DNA of 46,670 nucleotides from Isoptericola sp. BMS4 (GCF_011634835.1 NZ_SIRP01000001.1:1813264-1859933); one strand, 5' to 3'. Positions 16,601-27,340 are shown, numbered from the stretch's first letter. Numbers and translations are program-made. The notes: generated by a model from the sequence alone, not told the origin.

Positions 16601-17227
16601 ATGAGCGACGTCAACGTCACGGTGATCGGGCACGTCGGGACGGAACCGGTCCTGGCGACGTCGGGACGAGGCACCGACTGGTGCACGTTCAGGCTCGCCA
16701 GCACCCGCCGGGTCCGGGACCCGCAGACCGGGGAGTGGTCGGACGGCGAGACGCTGTGGTTCACGGTGAAGCTGTTCCGCGAGCGCGCGCGGCACGTCAG
16801 CATGTCGCTGCGCAAGGGCGACCCCGTCGTGGTGGTGGGCCGGCTCACCTACGACGAGTGGGAGGCCGAGCACCAGCACGTGCTGCCGGACGGCTCGGTG
16901 ACGACGCTGCCCGAGCGGCGCAACCAGCCGGTGGTCGAGGCGCAGCAGGTGGGCGTGGACGCCACCCGGGGCGTGGTGCGGTACGCCAGGCTGGCATCCG
17001 GCCGGGACCGTGGCGCGGCCGACCCGTGGGACCAGCCGCCCGCGGCGGCCGACGACGCCTCGCGCGCCACCGCGGACGACCGGCCGGACGACGCGGCCGG
17101 CGTCCGTGCGGACGACAGGGAGGACGGCCGGCCCGACGACGCGGCGGAGCCCACCGTGGACGAGCACGCCGACGAGGGTGCCGAGGCCGCCGGCGGCCCG
17201 CGCGTCCCGGTGCCGGCGGGCCGCTGA
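16601..17227 (+). CDS. ssb: Single-stranded DNA-binding protein, paralogue without acidic tip
   Basis: A 208-residue protein whose first 120 residues form an OB fold of SSB type (NVTVIGHVGTEPVL, WCTFRLASTRR, LWFTVKLFRERARHVSMSLR, KGDPVVVVGRLTYDEWE). The tail is long, disordered and Asp/Ala-rich, but ends PVPAGR. The C-terminal DDDIPF-like peptide that recruits replication and repair proteins in canonical SSB is absent. This suggests the second SSB of actinobacteria (SsbB type, linked to competence or chromosome segregation) rather than the essential replicative one. ATG 16601 follows AGGAGGAC, 51 bases after the module A GTPase, so it is probably in the same transcript. Confidence 0.88.
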   Translation: MSDVNVTVIGHVGTEPVLATSGRGTDWCTFRLASTRRVRDPQTGEWSDGETLWFTVKLFRERARHVSMSLRKGDPVVVVGRLTYDEWEAEHQHVLPDGSVTTLPERRNQPVVEAQQVGVDATRGVVRYARLASGRDRGAADPWDQPPAAADDASRATADDRPDDAAGVRADDREDGRPDDAAEPTVDEHADEGAEAAGGPRVPVPAGR

Positions 17228-17401
17228 GCCCACGCTCCCGGCCGCGCGTCGCGTAGGCTGGGGGACCGGCCGCGATGCCGGTCCTCCAGCACGCCCGCTG
17301 GAGCCTCGAACCTCGGGCACGCCACGACCCTCACGACCGTCGGTGCGCGCCGGGGCGAGTCCGACGAATCTCCGCGCGATCGAACGGTGGAAGCAGAGCC
17401 A

Positions 17402-19084
<1,683 letters not shown>

Positions 19085-19124
19085 CGACTCGCTCTGCCCG
19101 GGCCGACAGGGCCGGGCGCACCGT

Positions 19125-19166
19125 CGACGAGGCGTCGTCCGGTCCCGACCGGGCGACGCCTCGTCG
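19125..19166 (+). terminator. Terminator after ettA
   Basis: CGACGAGGCGTCG (19125-19137) pairs perfectly with CGACGCCTCGTCG (19154-19166) around a 16-base loop, 40 bases after the ettA stop. Confidence 0.65.
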
Positions 19167-19184
19167 TCCGGTCCCGACCGGGCG
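19133..19184 (+). repeat. 23-bp direct repeat, two copies
   Basis: The same 23 bases occur at 19133-19155 and 19162-19184 (each begins CGTCGTCCGGTCCCGACC), separated by 6 bases. The copies overlap the ettA terminator. This is probably a small tandem duplication. Confidence 0.8.
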
Positions 19185-19256
19185 CAGGACGTCGGGGACG
19201 TCGGGACGCCGGATATCGGGATGACCCGGGGGCGACCGGTCGGCGACGATACGGCG

Positions 19257-20264
19257 ATGGCGCACGACACCGGCACGTCACCGACCCGCGACCGGCCTAC
19301 CCGGACCAGACCGACCTGGCCCGAGCTTCCGGCCGAGGTCCGCGCGGGTCTCGAGGAGCGCATCGGCGGCACCGTGCTCGGCTGGACCAGTCACGACGGC
19401 GGGTACTCGCCCGGGATGGCCTCCACCCTGCGCACGACGCGAGGCCCGCTCTTCGTCAAGGCCGTGAGCACCGAGCACGAGGGGGCGACCCACCTGTACC
19501 GGGAGGAGGCGCGGCGTTCCGCCCTCCTGCCCGAGGGCGTGCCCGCGCCTGCGCTGCTGTGGTCCGCCGAGATCGGGCCCGCGTGTCCGGATGGACGTGG
19601 TGGCGACGTGCCGCGATGGGTCGCGGTCGCCTTCGAGGCGGTCCCGGGCGCCCGCGCCCCGCACGCTCCGTGGCGCGACGACGACCTCGACGCCGTCCAA
19701 CGACTGTGCGCGCAGGTCGCGTCGTTCGAGGTGGCCCCGGGAGAGCTGCCGGAGCTCGCCGAGGACCTGCCTGCCGACCGTACCGCCACCCTCGCCGACG
19801 AGCTGCCGGCGGGACTCGACGCGTTCGACCCCTGGTTCGCCGCCCACCTCGACCGGCTGGCCGACATCGCGGAGCACGCGCGGGCGGCCGTCGCGGGGCC
19901 CGCGCTCGTGCACCACGACCTGCGCGGCGACAACGCTCTCCTCGTCGACGGGACCCACGGTCCGCGGGCGCTGGCGGTCGACTGGCCGTACGCCTCCCGG
20001 GGGGCCGCCTTCTGCGACCAGGTCGGCATGCTGCCGGCCACCGAGCTCGAGGGCGGGCCCCCGCCCGAGGAGGTGCTGCGTCGTCGGCCCCTGCCCGCCG
20101 GCACGGACGACGACGCCGTGACCGCCTTCCTCGCCGCGATCACGGGCTACTTCGTGCACGCCTCCCTGCAGCCGCCGCCTCCGGCGATCCCGCACGCGCG
20201 GGCCTTCCAGCGGGCTCAGGGGGAGGTTGCCGTCGCCTGGCTGCGCCGCCGTCTCCGCACGTGA
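19257..20264 (+). CDS. Aminoglycoside phosphotransferase-like kinase
   Basis: A 335-residue protein of the APH/choline kinase-like family. It has the N-lobe GGYSPGMASTLRTTRGPLFV with lysine K in FVKAVS, and the catalytic loop LVHHDLRGDNALLV (Asp in HHDLRGDN). The metal motif is ALAVDWPYASRGAAFCD, where VDW replaces the usual IDW. It would phosphorylate a hydroxyl group on a small molecule; the substrate is unknown, and antibiotic resistance should not be assumed. I chose ATG 19257, because GACGAT ends 6 bases upstream (leaderless). ATG 19221 is the alternative and would add 12 residues of low complexity. It is monocistronic between ettA and GTPase module B. Confidence 0.82.
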   Translation: MAHDTGTSPTRDRPTRTRPTWPELPAEVRAGLEERIGGTVLGWTSHDGGYSPGMASTLRTTRGPLFVKAVSTEHEGATHLYREEARRSALLPEGVPAPALLWSAEIGPACPDGRGGDVPRWVAVAFEAVPGARAPHAPWRDDDLDAVQRLCAQVASFEVAPGELPELAEDLPADRTATLADELPAGLDAFDPWFAAHLDRLADIAEHARAAVAGPALVHHDLRGDNALLVDGTHGPRALAVDWPYASRGAAFCDQVGMLPATELEGGPPPEEVLRRRPLPAGTDDDAVTAFLAAITGYFVHASLQPPPPAIPHARAFQRAQGEVAVAWLRRRLRT

Positions 20265-20326
20265 TCATCCGCGTGCCCGCGGGGTGATGACCTGCGGTGA
20301 CGAGCGCCCCCAGGCACAATGGGCGC

Positions 20327-22321
20327 ATGACGGACCCGGACGACACGCCTGCCTCCGGCTCGCGGGGCGGCGTCGCCGGGGCAGGCGACGAGAGCGAGGC
20401 GCCGACGGCACGCCTGGTCGGTGCGCTCGAGACGCTGCGTGCCCGGCTCGGGGCGCTCCGCCTGCCTCTGGAGACCCCCGGCGTCGCGTCCGCCCGCACG
20501 GACCTGCACCGGGCGCTCGACCAGCTCGACGACTACCTGCTGCCGCGCCTGCGCGCCGAGCGGGCACCGTTGCTCGTCGTCGTGGGCGGGTCCACCGGCG
20601 CCGGGAAGTCCACCCTGGTGAACTCCCTGCTCGGGGAGCCGGTCTCCGCGCCCGGCGTGCTGCGTCCCACCACCCGGGCGCCGGTGCTCGTGCACCATCC
20701 GCTCGACGTGCGGTGGTTCACGACCGACCGGGTGCTGCCCCGGCTGGCCCGCGTGACGTCGTCGCCCGGCGCCGCGGAGGGCGACGGCGCCGGGCGCTCG
20801 CTGCGGCTCGTGGCCAGCGACTCGCTGCCGCAGGGGCTCGCGCTGCTCGACGCGCCCGACATCGACTCGGTCGAGACCGCCAACCGCGACCTCGCGGCCC
20901 AGCTGCTCGGCGCGGCGGACATGTGGCTGTTCGTCACGACCGCCGCGCGCTACGCCGACGCCGTGCCCTGGGAGCTCCTCACGCAGGCCGCCGCCCGCAG
21001 GGCCCAGCTCGCGATCGTGCTCGACCGGGTGGATCCCGGCGCGGAGGTCGTGGCCGAGGACCTGCGCCGCATGCTGGCCGAGCACGGCCTGGACGAGACC
21101 CGGGTGTTCGTCGTCGCCGAGGCTCCCGAGAGCGGCGCCGAGGCCCTGACGGACGGGCTCCTGCCCGAGCACGCGGTCGGCGAGGTCGCGACCTGGCTTT
21201 CCGGCCTCGGCGGCGACCCCGAGGCCCGCGCCCGCGTCGTCGCCGCGACGCGGGACGGGGCCACCAGCGACCTCGTGCGCCGCGCGGTCGCGATCGCCGA
21301 GGCCGCGGACGTGCAGGAGGTGGCGGACGCACGCCTGCGCGACGCGGTCGCGCGGCACTACGCCGAGGCGATCGCCCAGGTCGAGTCCGCGACGTCCGAC
21401 GGCGCGCTGCTGCGCGGCGAGGTGCTCGCCCGCTGGCAGGACTTCGTGGGCACGGGCGAGCTCTTCCGGTCGATCGAGGCAGGGGTCGGCCGGGCACGCG
21501 ACGCCGTCGGGCGGTTCCTGCGCGGCCGGCCCAAGCAGGCGCCGCAGGTGGAGCAGGCGATCGCGCACGGCATGGAGGCCGTCATCCTGGACGCGGCCGA
21601 GCAGGCGGCCGAGCGCACGTACGCCTCCTGGCACGGCGACGCCGCCGGCGCGGCCCTGCTCGGCGGGCTCGACCTGTCGCGCGCACCCGCCGCGCTGCGC
21701 GACGAGGTCGGCGCACAGATCCGCGGCTGGCAGGACGACGTCCTGGCCCTGGTCCGCGAGCAGGGGGCGTCCCGGCGCGGCACCGCCCGCGCCCTGTCGT
21801 TCGGGGTCAACGCGCTCGGCGTGAGCCTCATGGTCGTCGTCTTCGCCTCCACCGCCGGCCTCACCGGGGCCGAGGTCGGCATCGCCGGCGGCACGGCCCT
21901 GGTCGCCCAGAAGCTGCTGGAGGCCGTCTTCGGCGACGAGGCCGTGCGCCGGCTGTCCGCCCAGGCGCGCGAGCGACTCACCGGGCGGGTCGAGACCGTG
22001 CTGCGCGGGCAGGCCGCCCGGTACACGGCCCAGCTGGACGCGCTCGGCACCGCGGACACGGACGCGCGGGCCGTGCGCGACGCGGCGCACCGCGTCTCGG
22101 AGGCCGCCCGGGCCGAGCGCGCGGCACGACCGCCGGAGGAGGGCGGCGCGACCCGGCCGTGGAGCGGCGGGCTCCTACGTGGCGCGGGGACGCCCCGCCC
22201 GCCCACGACCGACGGCGTGCCGCGGGTGGAGCCGGCGGCCGGCGCGGGCCAGGACGAGTCCGAGCCGCCACGCCGCGGCCTGTGGCGCCGTCTGCGCGGG
22301 CGGAAGGACTCGACCTCGTGA
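20327..22321 (+). CDS. Dynamin-like GTPase, module B
   Basis: A 664-residue dynamin-like GTPase paralogous to the one at 13287-14963. G1 is GGSTGAGKST (about 87-96), G2 is LRPTTRAPV and G3 is LLDAPDIDS. The G4 position reads LDRVD, with Asp where Asn is usual. It carries a hydrophobic hairpin at about residues 490-530 (GVSLMVVVFASTAGLTGAEV and on), the expected membrane-inserting paddle, plus long helical stalk regions and a disordered basic C-terminus. The start is ATG 20327, preceded by CACAAT at 20315-20320 (leaderless spacing). The stop overlaps the partner GTPase start by 4 bases (GTGA). It probably acts with that partner in membrane remodelling or septum stabilisation. Confidence 0.86.
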   Translation: MTDPDDTPASGSRGGVAGAGDESEAPTARLVGALETLRARLGALRLPLETPGVASARTDLHRALDQLDDYLLPRLRAERAPLLVVVGGSTGAGKSTLVNSLLGEPVSAPGVLRPTTRAPVLVHHPLDVRWFTTDRVLPRLARVTSSPGAAEGDGAGRSLRLVASDSLPQGLALLDAPDIDSVETANRDLAAQLLGAADMWLFVTTAARYADAVPWELLTQAAARRAQLAIVLDRVDPGAEVVAEDLRRMLAEHGLDETRVFVVAEAPESGAEALTDGLLPEHAVGEVATWLSGLGGDPEARARVVAATRDGATSDLVRRAVAIAEAADVQEVADARLRDAVARHYAEAIAQVESATSDGALLRGEVLARWQDFVGTGELFRSIEAGVGRARDAVGRFLRGRPKQAPQVEQAIAHGMEAVILDAAEQAAERTYASWHGDAAGAALLGGLDLSRAPAALRDEVGAQIRGWQDDVLALVREQGASRRGTARALSFGVNALGVSLMVVVFASTAGLTGAEVGIAGGTALVAQKLLEAVFGDEAVRRLSAQARERLTGRVETVLRGQAARYTAQLDALGTADTDARAVRDAAHRVSEAARAERAARPPEEGGATRPWSGGLLRGAGTPRPPTTDGVPRVEPAAGAGQDESEPPRRGLWRRLRGRKDSTS

Positions 22322-24072
22322 GCCGGATCGCCCTGACGGACCGCACCGCCGCCCTGGAGACCGCCGTCGTCGCCGCCACCGGCCGGCTGGACGCCGACCT
22401 GCTCGACGACGCCCGGGCCGTGATCGCGCGGACCCGCCGGCGCGGCGGCCTGTCCGCCGAGCACACCGTCGTCGCGCTCGCCGGCGCCACCGGGTCCGGC
22501 AAGTCGAGCGTGCTGAACGTCGTCGCGGGCACCGACGTCGCCACCGTGGGGGTGCGCCGCCCCACGACCTCCCACCCCGTGGCCGCCGTGTGGGGCGACG
22601 GTGCGGGACCGTTGCTGGACTGGCTGGAGGTCCGGCGGCGGCACGAGATGCCGGTGGCGACGGCCGACGGCACCGCCGGCGACAAGGGGACCCGCAAGGG
22701 CCTGGCGCGGCTGCGGGAGCGGCGCGGCCCGGCCGACATCGGCACCGGGCTGGTGCTCCTCGACCTGCCGGACCACGACTCGGTCGTCGCCGAGCACCGG
22801 ATGCGGGCCGACCGCCTCGTCGAGCGGGTGGACCTGCTCGTGTGGGTCGTGGACCCGCAGAAGTACGCCGACGCCGTGCTGCACGAGCGCTACCTGCGCC
22901 CGCTGGCGGGGCGTGCGGAGGTCGTGGTGGTGGTCCTCAACCAGGTCGACCGGCTCTCGGAGCCCGAGGCGGAGGCGATGGTCGAGGACCTGCGGCGGCT
23001 CGTCGTGGACGACGGCCTGGACGGGGCCCGGGTGCTCGCGCTGTCCGCCCGCACCGGGCAGGGCACCGACCGGCTGCGCGCGCTGCTCGCCGACGCGGCC
23101 CGGCGCCGCGAGGCGGCGGCCGCCCGCCTCGCGGCCGACACCCGGGCGGTGGCCGGGCGCGTCGCGGAGGCGTGCGGCACAGTGCCGCCGCACCGGGCCG
23201 GCGACAAGGCCGCGGCCGCGCTCGTCGCGGCCCTGGAGGACGCCGCCGGAGTGCCGACGGTCGTCGACGCCGTCGGCCGCACCCACCGCCGCGACGCCCA
23301 CCTCGCCACCGGCTGGCCGCTCACGCGCTGGGTGTCGCGGCTGCGTCGCGACCCGCTGCGCCGCCTGGGGCTGCGCCGCGACGACGCCGCGACCGGCGCC
23401 GACGGGCGCCGCGACCCGGCGGCCGGGTCGCGGAAGGACCCGAGGCCGGGCTCCCGGCCCGACCTCGTGCGCAGCTCCCTCCCGGCGGCCCGGCCCGCCG
23501 TCCGCGCGTCGGCGGCATCGGCCGTGCGCCGCTACATCGACGAGGTCACCACGGGCGCGCCGCCCTCGTGGTCCCTCGTCGTGCGCGGGCGGGGGCAGGC
23601 CGCGATCGACCGACTCCCCGGCGAGCTCGACCAGGCGGTGGTCGGCACCCGCGTCGAGGCCGAGCGCCGGCCCCGCTGGTGGGCGGTCGCGGGCGCGGCG
23701 CAGTGGCTGCTGCTCGCCGCGGCGGCGGTAGGGCTGCTCTGGCTCGGGGCGGCCGCGGTCGTCGAGTACCTCCGGCTGCCGCCGCTCGGCGTGCCGGTGC
23801 TCACCCTCGACCTCACCGGCCGGGGCGGGGGAGTGCTGGAGCTGCCGTGGCCCACGCTGCTCGCGCTCGGCGGGCTGCTGGCCGGCCTCGTGCTGGCCCT
23901 GCTCGCCCGCGCGGTGGCGGCCTGGGGCGCGCGCCGGCGCTCCGCGCGGGCACGCCGGCGGCTGCGACGCGCCGTGACCGCCGTCGCCGACGCGCAGGTG
24001 CGGATGCCGGTGAGCGAGGAGCTCAGCGCGCTGGCCCGCTGCCGCACCGCGGCGACCATCGCGGCGAGCTGA
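22318..24072 (+). CDS. Era-like membrane GTPase, module B
   Basis: A 584-residue protein paralogous to the one at 14960-16549. The GTPase domain has G1 GATGSGKSS (56-64), G2 VRRPTTSHP, G3 LLDLPDHDSV and G4 NQVD, plus the shared VWVVDPQKYAD. A helical middle and an Arg/Asp/Pro-rich stretch (about 340-385) follow. Two membrane spans lie between residues 455 and 537 (AQWLLLAAAAVGLLWLG and TLLALGGLLAGLVLALLARA), linked by an external loop of about 40 residues that is longer than in module A. GTG 22318 overlaps the upstream dynamin-like stop, so the two proteins are made together. Confidence 0.86.
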   Translation: MSRIALTDRTAALETAVVAATGRLDADLLDDARAVIARTRRRGGLSAEHTVVALAGATGSGKSSVLNVVAGTDVATVGVRRPTTSHPVAAVWGDGAGPLLDWLEVRRRHEMPVATADGTAGDKGTRKGLARLRERRGPADIGTGLVLLDLPDHDSVVAEHRMRADRLVERVDLLVWVVDPQKYADAVLHERYLRPLAGRAEVVVVVLNQVDRLSEPEAEAMVEDLRRLVVDDGLDGARVLALSARTGQGTDRLRALLADAARRREAAAARLAADTRAVAGRVAEACGTVPPHRAGDKAAAALVAALEDAAGVPTVVDAVGRTHRRDAHLATGWPLTRWVSRLRRDPLRRLGLRRDDAATGADGRRDPAAGSRKDPRPGSRPDLVRSSLPAARPAVRASAASAVRRYIDEVTTGAPPSWSLVVRGRGQAAIDRLPGELDQAVVGTRVEAERRPRWWAVAGAAQWLLLAAAAVGLLWLGAAAVVEYLRLPPLGVPVLTLDLTGRGGGVLELPWPTLLALGGLLAGLVLALLARAVAAWGARRRSARARRRLRRAVTAVADAQVRMPVSEELSALARCRTAATIAAS

Positions 24073-24115
24073 CCGCGTTCGGGGCATCGAGGCCTGCCGT
24101 GCGACGATGCGGGTC

Positions 24116-24619
24116 ATGACCCGTCTGCACGTCCCCGTCCCGCTGCGCTGGTCCGACCTGGACGCGTACCAGCACGTCAACAACGTCGCGATGTTCCGGC
24201 TCCTCGAGGACGCCCGCATCACCGCGTTCTGGCGGCACGAGGAAGCCGCAGCCGGCGAGGCGTGGCCCACGGCGATCCTCGACACCGGCCCGCACGCCAC
24301 GTCGCACACCTTCGTGGCCGGCCAGCAGATCGAGTACCTGCGCCCCCTCGGCTTCTCCCGCACCCCCGTGCGCGTCGAGATGTGGATCGGGGCCATGGGC
24401 GGCGCGAGCCTCGAGGTCTGCTACGAGGTGTACGACGGCGCGCCCGGCGGCTTCCCCCGCACGGGGCCGGCCTCGGGCGAGGCGCCGTACGTCAAGGCGG
24501 CCACCACGATCGTCGTCGTCGACGCCGCGAGCGGGAAGCCGCGGCGCATCACCGACGACGAGCGCGCCGCCTGGGCCGAGTTCGCCGGCGAGCCCGTCGC
24601 GTTCCGCAAGCGCGGCTGA
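24116..24619 (+). CDS. 4HBT-fold acyl-CoA thioesterase
   Basis: A 167-residue hot-dog-fold thioesterase: VPLRWSDLDAYQHVNNVAMF is the classic YbgC/FadM-type active-site region with catalytic Asp and the HVNN motif, and IEYLRPLGFSRTPVRVEMWI forms the central strands. It hydrolyses acyl-CoA or related thioesters; the chain preference is unknown. I chose ATG 24116, with GACGAT (24103-24108) 7 bases upstream as the -10 of a leaderless mRNA. ATG 24107 lies inside that box. It is convergent with the TesB-like gene. Confidence 0.88.
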   Translation: MTRLHVPVPLRWSDLDAYQHVNNVAMFRLLEDARITAFWRHEEAAAGEAWPTAILDTGPHATSHTFVAGQQIEYLRPLGFSRTPVRVEMWIGAMGGASLEVCYEVYDGAPGGFPRTGPASGEAPYVKAATTIVVVDAASGKPRRITDDERAAWAEFAGEPVAFRKRG

Positions 24620-24628
24620 GCACCGGCT

Positions 24629-24665
24629 CGCTCAGGAGGGCAGGCGCACCATGCCCTCCTGAGCG
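24629..24665. terminator. Bidirectional terminator overlapping tesB 3' end
   Basis: CGCTCAGGAGGGCA (24629-24642) pairs perfectly with TGCCCTCCTGAGCG (24652-24665). It starts 10 bases after the 4HBT stop and includes the last codons and the stop of the convergent gene, so one element serves both. Confidence 0.65.
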
Positions 24666-25549
24666 ATGGTGGCGACGAGCGCGCCGTCGCGCGAGTACAC
24701 CCGCGCCAGGCCCAGGCCGCGCCCGCCCTGCGCGCCCGGCGACTCCTGCACGAAGAGGAGCCACTCGTCGGCCCGCGCGTCGCGGTGGAACCACATCGCG
24801 TGGTCCAGGCTCGCCATCGGCACGCTGGCGCCGACGTCGAGCCACGAGCGGCCCGCCTGGCGCAGCACCGGCTCCAGCATCACCTGGTCGCACGCGAACG
24901 CGAGCAGCGCCCGGTGCAGCAGCCGGTCGTCCGAGGGGACGGCGTGCCGCGCGCGCACCCACACGTGCTGCGTGGCCCGCGGCTCCGCCGGCGCCCCCAG
25001 GTACAGGGAGCCGTCCACGTGCCGCAGGTCGAACGCCGACTCGTGCGACCAGAACCGCGCCGCCGGGTGGTCCAGGCCCGAGAGCATCTCGATCGCCGAC
25101 GGCACGTCCTGCGGGTCCAGGACGTCCGGCGCCGCGGTCGCGGCCTCGTAGCCCGGCTGGTCCACCTGGAACGACGCCGTGAGGGACAGGATCGGCCCGT
25201 TCGCCTGGAGGGCGTGGGTGCGCCGGGCGCTGAACGACCGGCCGTCGCGCAGCCGCTCCACCGCAAAGTCGATCGGGGCCTCCAGCGACCCCTCGCGCAG
25301 GAAGTAGGCGTGCAGCGAGTGCGGCAGGCGGTCGTCCGGGACGGTGCGCCCGCACGCGAGCAGCGCCTGCGCGAGCACCTGCCCGCCGTAGACGCGGCGG
25401 GCGGGCCCGGGGACGCTGTCGCCGCGCCACAGGTCCTCCTCGCCGCGCGGGCCCCAGCCCTCGACCTCGCGCAGCTCCAGCACGGACAGCAGCCGGTCCA
25501 GCGCGTCCGGGATGTGCGCGTCCGCCGCGGCGGTGCGTTCGGTGGTCAT
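24632..25549 (-). CDS. tesB: Acyl-CoA thioesterase II (TesB family)
   Basis: A 305-residue double hot-dog thioesterase: RVYGGQVLAQALLACGRTV (first hot-dog helix), LHAYFLREGSLEAPIDFAVE, FSARRTHALQ, then the second domain with LDHAMWFHRDARADEWLLFV. The catalytic Asp lies in the LDHAMWFH motif, and the Thr/Gln partners come from the first domain. It hydrolyses medium- and long-chain acyl-CoA in fatty-acid turnover. The start is ATG 25549; the upstream globin gene ends only 4 bases earlier on the same strand, so the two form an operon. Confidence 0.93.
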   Translation of the reverse strand: MTTERTAAADAHIPDALDRLLSVLELREVEGWGPRGEEDLWRGDSVPGPARRVYGGQVLAQALLACGRTVPDDRLPHSLHAYFLREGSLEAPIDFAVERLRDGRSFSARRTHALQANGPILSLTASFQVDQPGYEAATAAPDVLDPQDVPSAIEMLSGLDHPAARFWSHESAFDLRHVDGSLYLGAPAEPRATQHVWVRARHAVPSDDRLLHRALLAFACDQVMLEPVLRQAGRSWLDVGASVPMASLDHAMWFHRDARADEWLLFVQESPGAQGGRGLGLARVYSRDGALVATIAQEGMVRLPS

Positions 25550-25553
25550 CGCC

Positions 25554-25952
25554 TCAGTCCTCGAACGTGTTGATCATGCTGAACGCCGCGCGCTCCAGGT
25601 AGTCCCACAGCTGGGCCTCGTGCATCGGGGAGAGCCCGAGATCGTCCACCGCCACGCGCATGTGCCGCAGCCAGCGGTCGCGGGCGTCCGGGTTCACCTT
25701 GAACGGCGCGTGCCGCATGCGCAGCCGCGGGTGCCCGCGCTGCTGGCTGTACGTGGTCGGGCCGCCCCAGTACTGCTCCAGGAAGAGCGTGAGCCGGTCG
25801 CGCGCCGGGCCCAGGTCCTCCTCCGGGTACATCGGTCGCAGCACCTCGTCGCCGGCGACGCCCTCGTAGAAGCGGGCCACCAGCCGCTCGAACGTCGCGT
25901 GCCCGCCGACGGCGTCGTAGAACGACTCGCCCTTCAGATCCTCGTTCGTCAC
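25554..25952 (-). CDS. glbO: Group II truncated hemoglobin
   Basis: A 132-residue 2/2 globin. [20 protein letters not shown] opens the fold. [20 protein letters not shown] and [20 protein letters not shown] carry the group II signature with the Tyr and Trp positions, and [18 protein letters not shown] holds the proximal-His region. It binds O2 or NO with high affinity, and a role in oxygen delivery or nitric-oxide protection is known for GlbO. The start is GTG 25952 with GAGGAT upstream. The frame is open for 33 more codons but not conserved in type. Operon with tesB. Confidence 0.94.
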   Translation of the reverse strand: MTNEDLKGESFYDAVGGHATFERLVARFYEGVAGDEVLRPMYPEEDLGPARDRLTLFLEQYWGGPTTYSQQRGHPRLRMRHAPFKVNPDARDRWLRHMRVAVDDLGLSPMHEAQLWDYLERAAFSMINTFED

Positions 25953-26065
25953 CCGGACATCCTCCCAGACACGGCTCGCCGGAGGACCCGTGGCCTCCGT
26001 GCACCGGCCGGACGGGCTAGGCTGGGAGCGGACCTGCAACGACGCATCCACCGGGAGGCACCCCC

Positions 26066-26320
26066 ATGACCACCCTCGCGACCAAGGCGGACAACATCCT
26101 CGCCGCGCTCGGCGGCAGCCGGAACATCGTGGACCTGGAGCCGTGCATCACCCGGCTGCGCGTCCAGGTGGCCGACTCGTCGCTGGTCGACGAACCGGGC
26201 CTCAAGCAGTCGGGGGCGTTCGGTGTGGTGCGCTCCGGCCGCATCGTGCAGGTCATCGTCGGGCCGGAGGCCGACGACCTCGCCGCCACGATGGACACCC
26301 GGCTCGCGCCCGCGAGCTGA
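26066..26320 (+). CDS. Stand-alone PTS EIIB domain, glucose/GlcNAc family
   Basis: An 84-residue protein that is a single EIIB domain of the glucose superfamily. [20 protein letters not shown] places the phospho-accepting cysteine (about C28) in the [10 protein letters not shown] signature, and [20 protein letters not shown] completes the fold. It would pass phosphate from EIIA to an incoming sugar held by an EIIC encoded elsewhere. No EIIA or EIIC gene is in this window. ATG 26066 follows GGGAGG, and a TAGGCT -10-like box lies near 26018. Confidence 0.92.
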   Translation: MTTLATKADNILAALGGSRNIVDLEPCITRLRVQVADSSLVDEPGLKQSGAFGVVRSGRIVQVIVGPEADDLAATMDTRLAPAS

Positions 26321-26332
26321 GGGCGGGGCGCC

Positions 26333-27340
26333 TCAGCCGAGCTGCTCGGCATCCACCGGCTGGCCCTCGCGCAGCACGCCGACGCCGCGCAGCTCGGCCT
26401 GGGCGGACCGGCGCAGCCGGCGCGCGACCTCCCACTGCTGCCCGGGCCGGACCTGGACGTGCAGGGTGAACACCATCGACAGGTCCGTCACGCCGTCGAC
26501 CGACCAGAGCACCGGCTCCTCCAGCAGCACGCCGGTCAGCTCCGGGTCGTGGTAGACGGCGTCCGCCGCGCGCAGCAGCGCCGCGTGCACCACCTGCTCG
26601 TCCGCGTCGACGGGGACGCGGATCTGCGCCATCGCACGCGACCACTGCTGCGTGTAGTTGCCGGCGCGCAGGATCTCCCCGTTGCGCACATACCAGACGG
26701 TCCCGTCCATGGCGCGCAGCTTGGTGGTGCGCAGCTGGACGTCCTCGACCGTGCCCTCCGCGCCGGAGCCGAGGTCCACGTAGTCCCCGACGCCGAACTG
26801 GTCCTCGACCAGCAGGAAGATGCCGGAGATGAAGTCCTTCACCAGGCTCTGGGCGCCGAAGCCGACCGCCACGCCGATGAACCCGGCGGCCCCGAGCAGG
26901 GGGCCGATCTGCACCTCGAACTCCTGCAGGATCATCAGGATGATGATCGTGCCGACCACGATGTTGGCCGTCGACCGCAGCACCGAGCCCACGGTGCGTG
27001 ACCGCTGCGCCCGCCGCTCGTTCGCCAGCGGGTTCGCCATCGCCAGGGCGTCCTCGACCAGGGGCGCGCGGCGGAAGTAGGAGCGCCACGACTTGTCGGA
27101 CGCCTCGCCGACCTTGCCGCCCAGCGCGATGCGCTCGGTCACGTGGCCGATCACCCGGCGTAGCAGCGCGAGCACGATGATCCCGACCACCAGGATGATC
27201 AGGACGTGCAGCGGCCAGCCGGTGAACCAGTCCCAGAACGCCGTGCTCGCGTCCTTCGCGCCCTCGGTCAGCTCCTCCGGGACGGTGGACGGCGAGGGCG
27301 ACGGGTCGATGCTGGTGTCGATGGTGGCGGAGACGATCAC
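26333..27340 (-). CDS. mscS: Small-conductance mechanosensitive channel (MscS family)
   Basis: A 335-residue channel: an extracellular N-terminus, membrane spans near residues 46-65 (LHVLIILVVGIIVLALL) and about 115-160, the pore-lining helix with GFIGVAVGFGAQSLVKDFIS, then the MscS beta domain (FGVGDYVDLGSGAEGTVEDV, YVRNGEI) and a C-terminal alpha/beta part. It opens on membrane tension to release solutes after hypo-osmotic shock, complementing the osmoprotectant importer. GTG 27340 has TACCGT at 27347-27352, 6 bases upstream, so the mRNA is probably leaderless. It ends 12 bases from the convergent EIIB gene. Confidence 0.93.
   Translation of the reverse strand: MIVSATIDTSIDPSPSPSTVPEELTEGAKDASTAFWDWFTGWPLHVLIILVVGIIVLALLRRVIGHVTERIALGGKVGEASDKSWRSYFRRAPLVEDALAMANPLANERRAQRSRTVGSVLRSTANIVVGTIIILMILQEFEVQIGPLLGAAGFIGVAVGFGAQSLVKDFISGIFLLVEDQFGVGDYVDLGSGAEGTVEDVQLRTTKLRAMDGTVWYVRNGEILRAGNYTQQWSRAMAQIRVPVDADEQVVHAALLRAADAVYHDPELTGVLLEEPVLWSVDGVTDLSMVFTLHVQVRPGQQWEVARRLRRSAQAELRGVGVLREGQPVDAEQLG

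Noticed and set aside
19257-20264. Antibiotic-resistance aminoglycoside phosphotransferase
   Set aside because: The kinase fold is clear but the substrate is not; the setting is core chromosome, so a resistance role is unsupported.
20227-24072. A 1281-codon plus-strand frame covering GTPase module B
   Set aside because: Only its last part (from 22318) is the true Era-like gene; the earlier part is an out-of-frame shadow of the dynamin-like gene.
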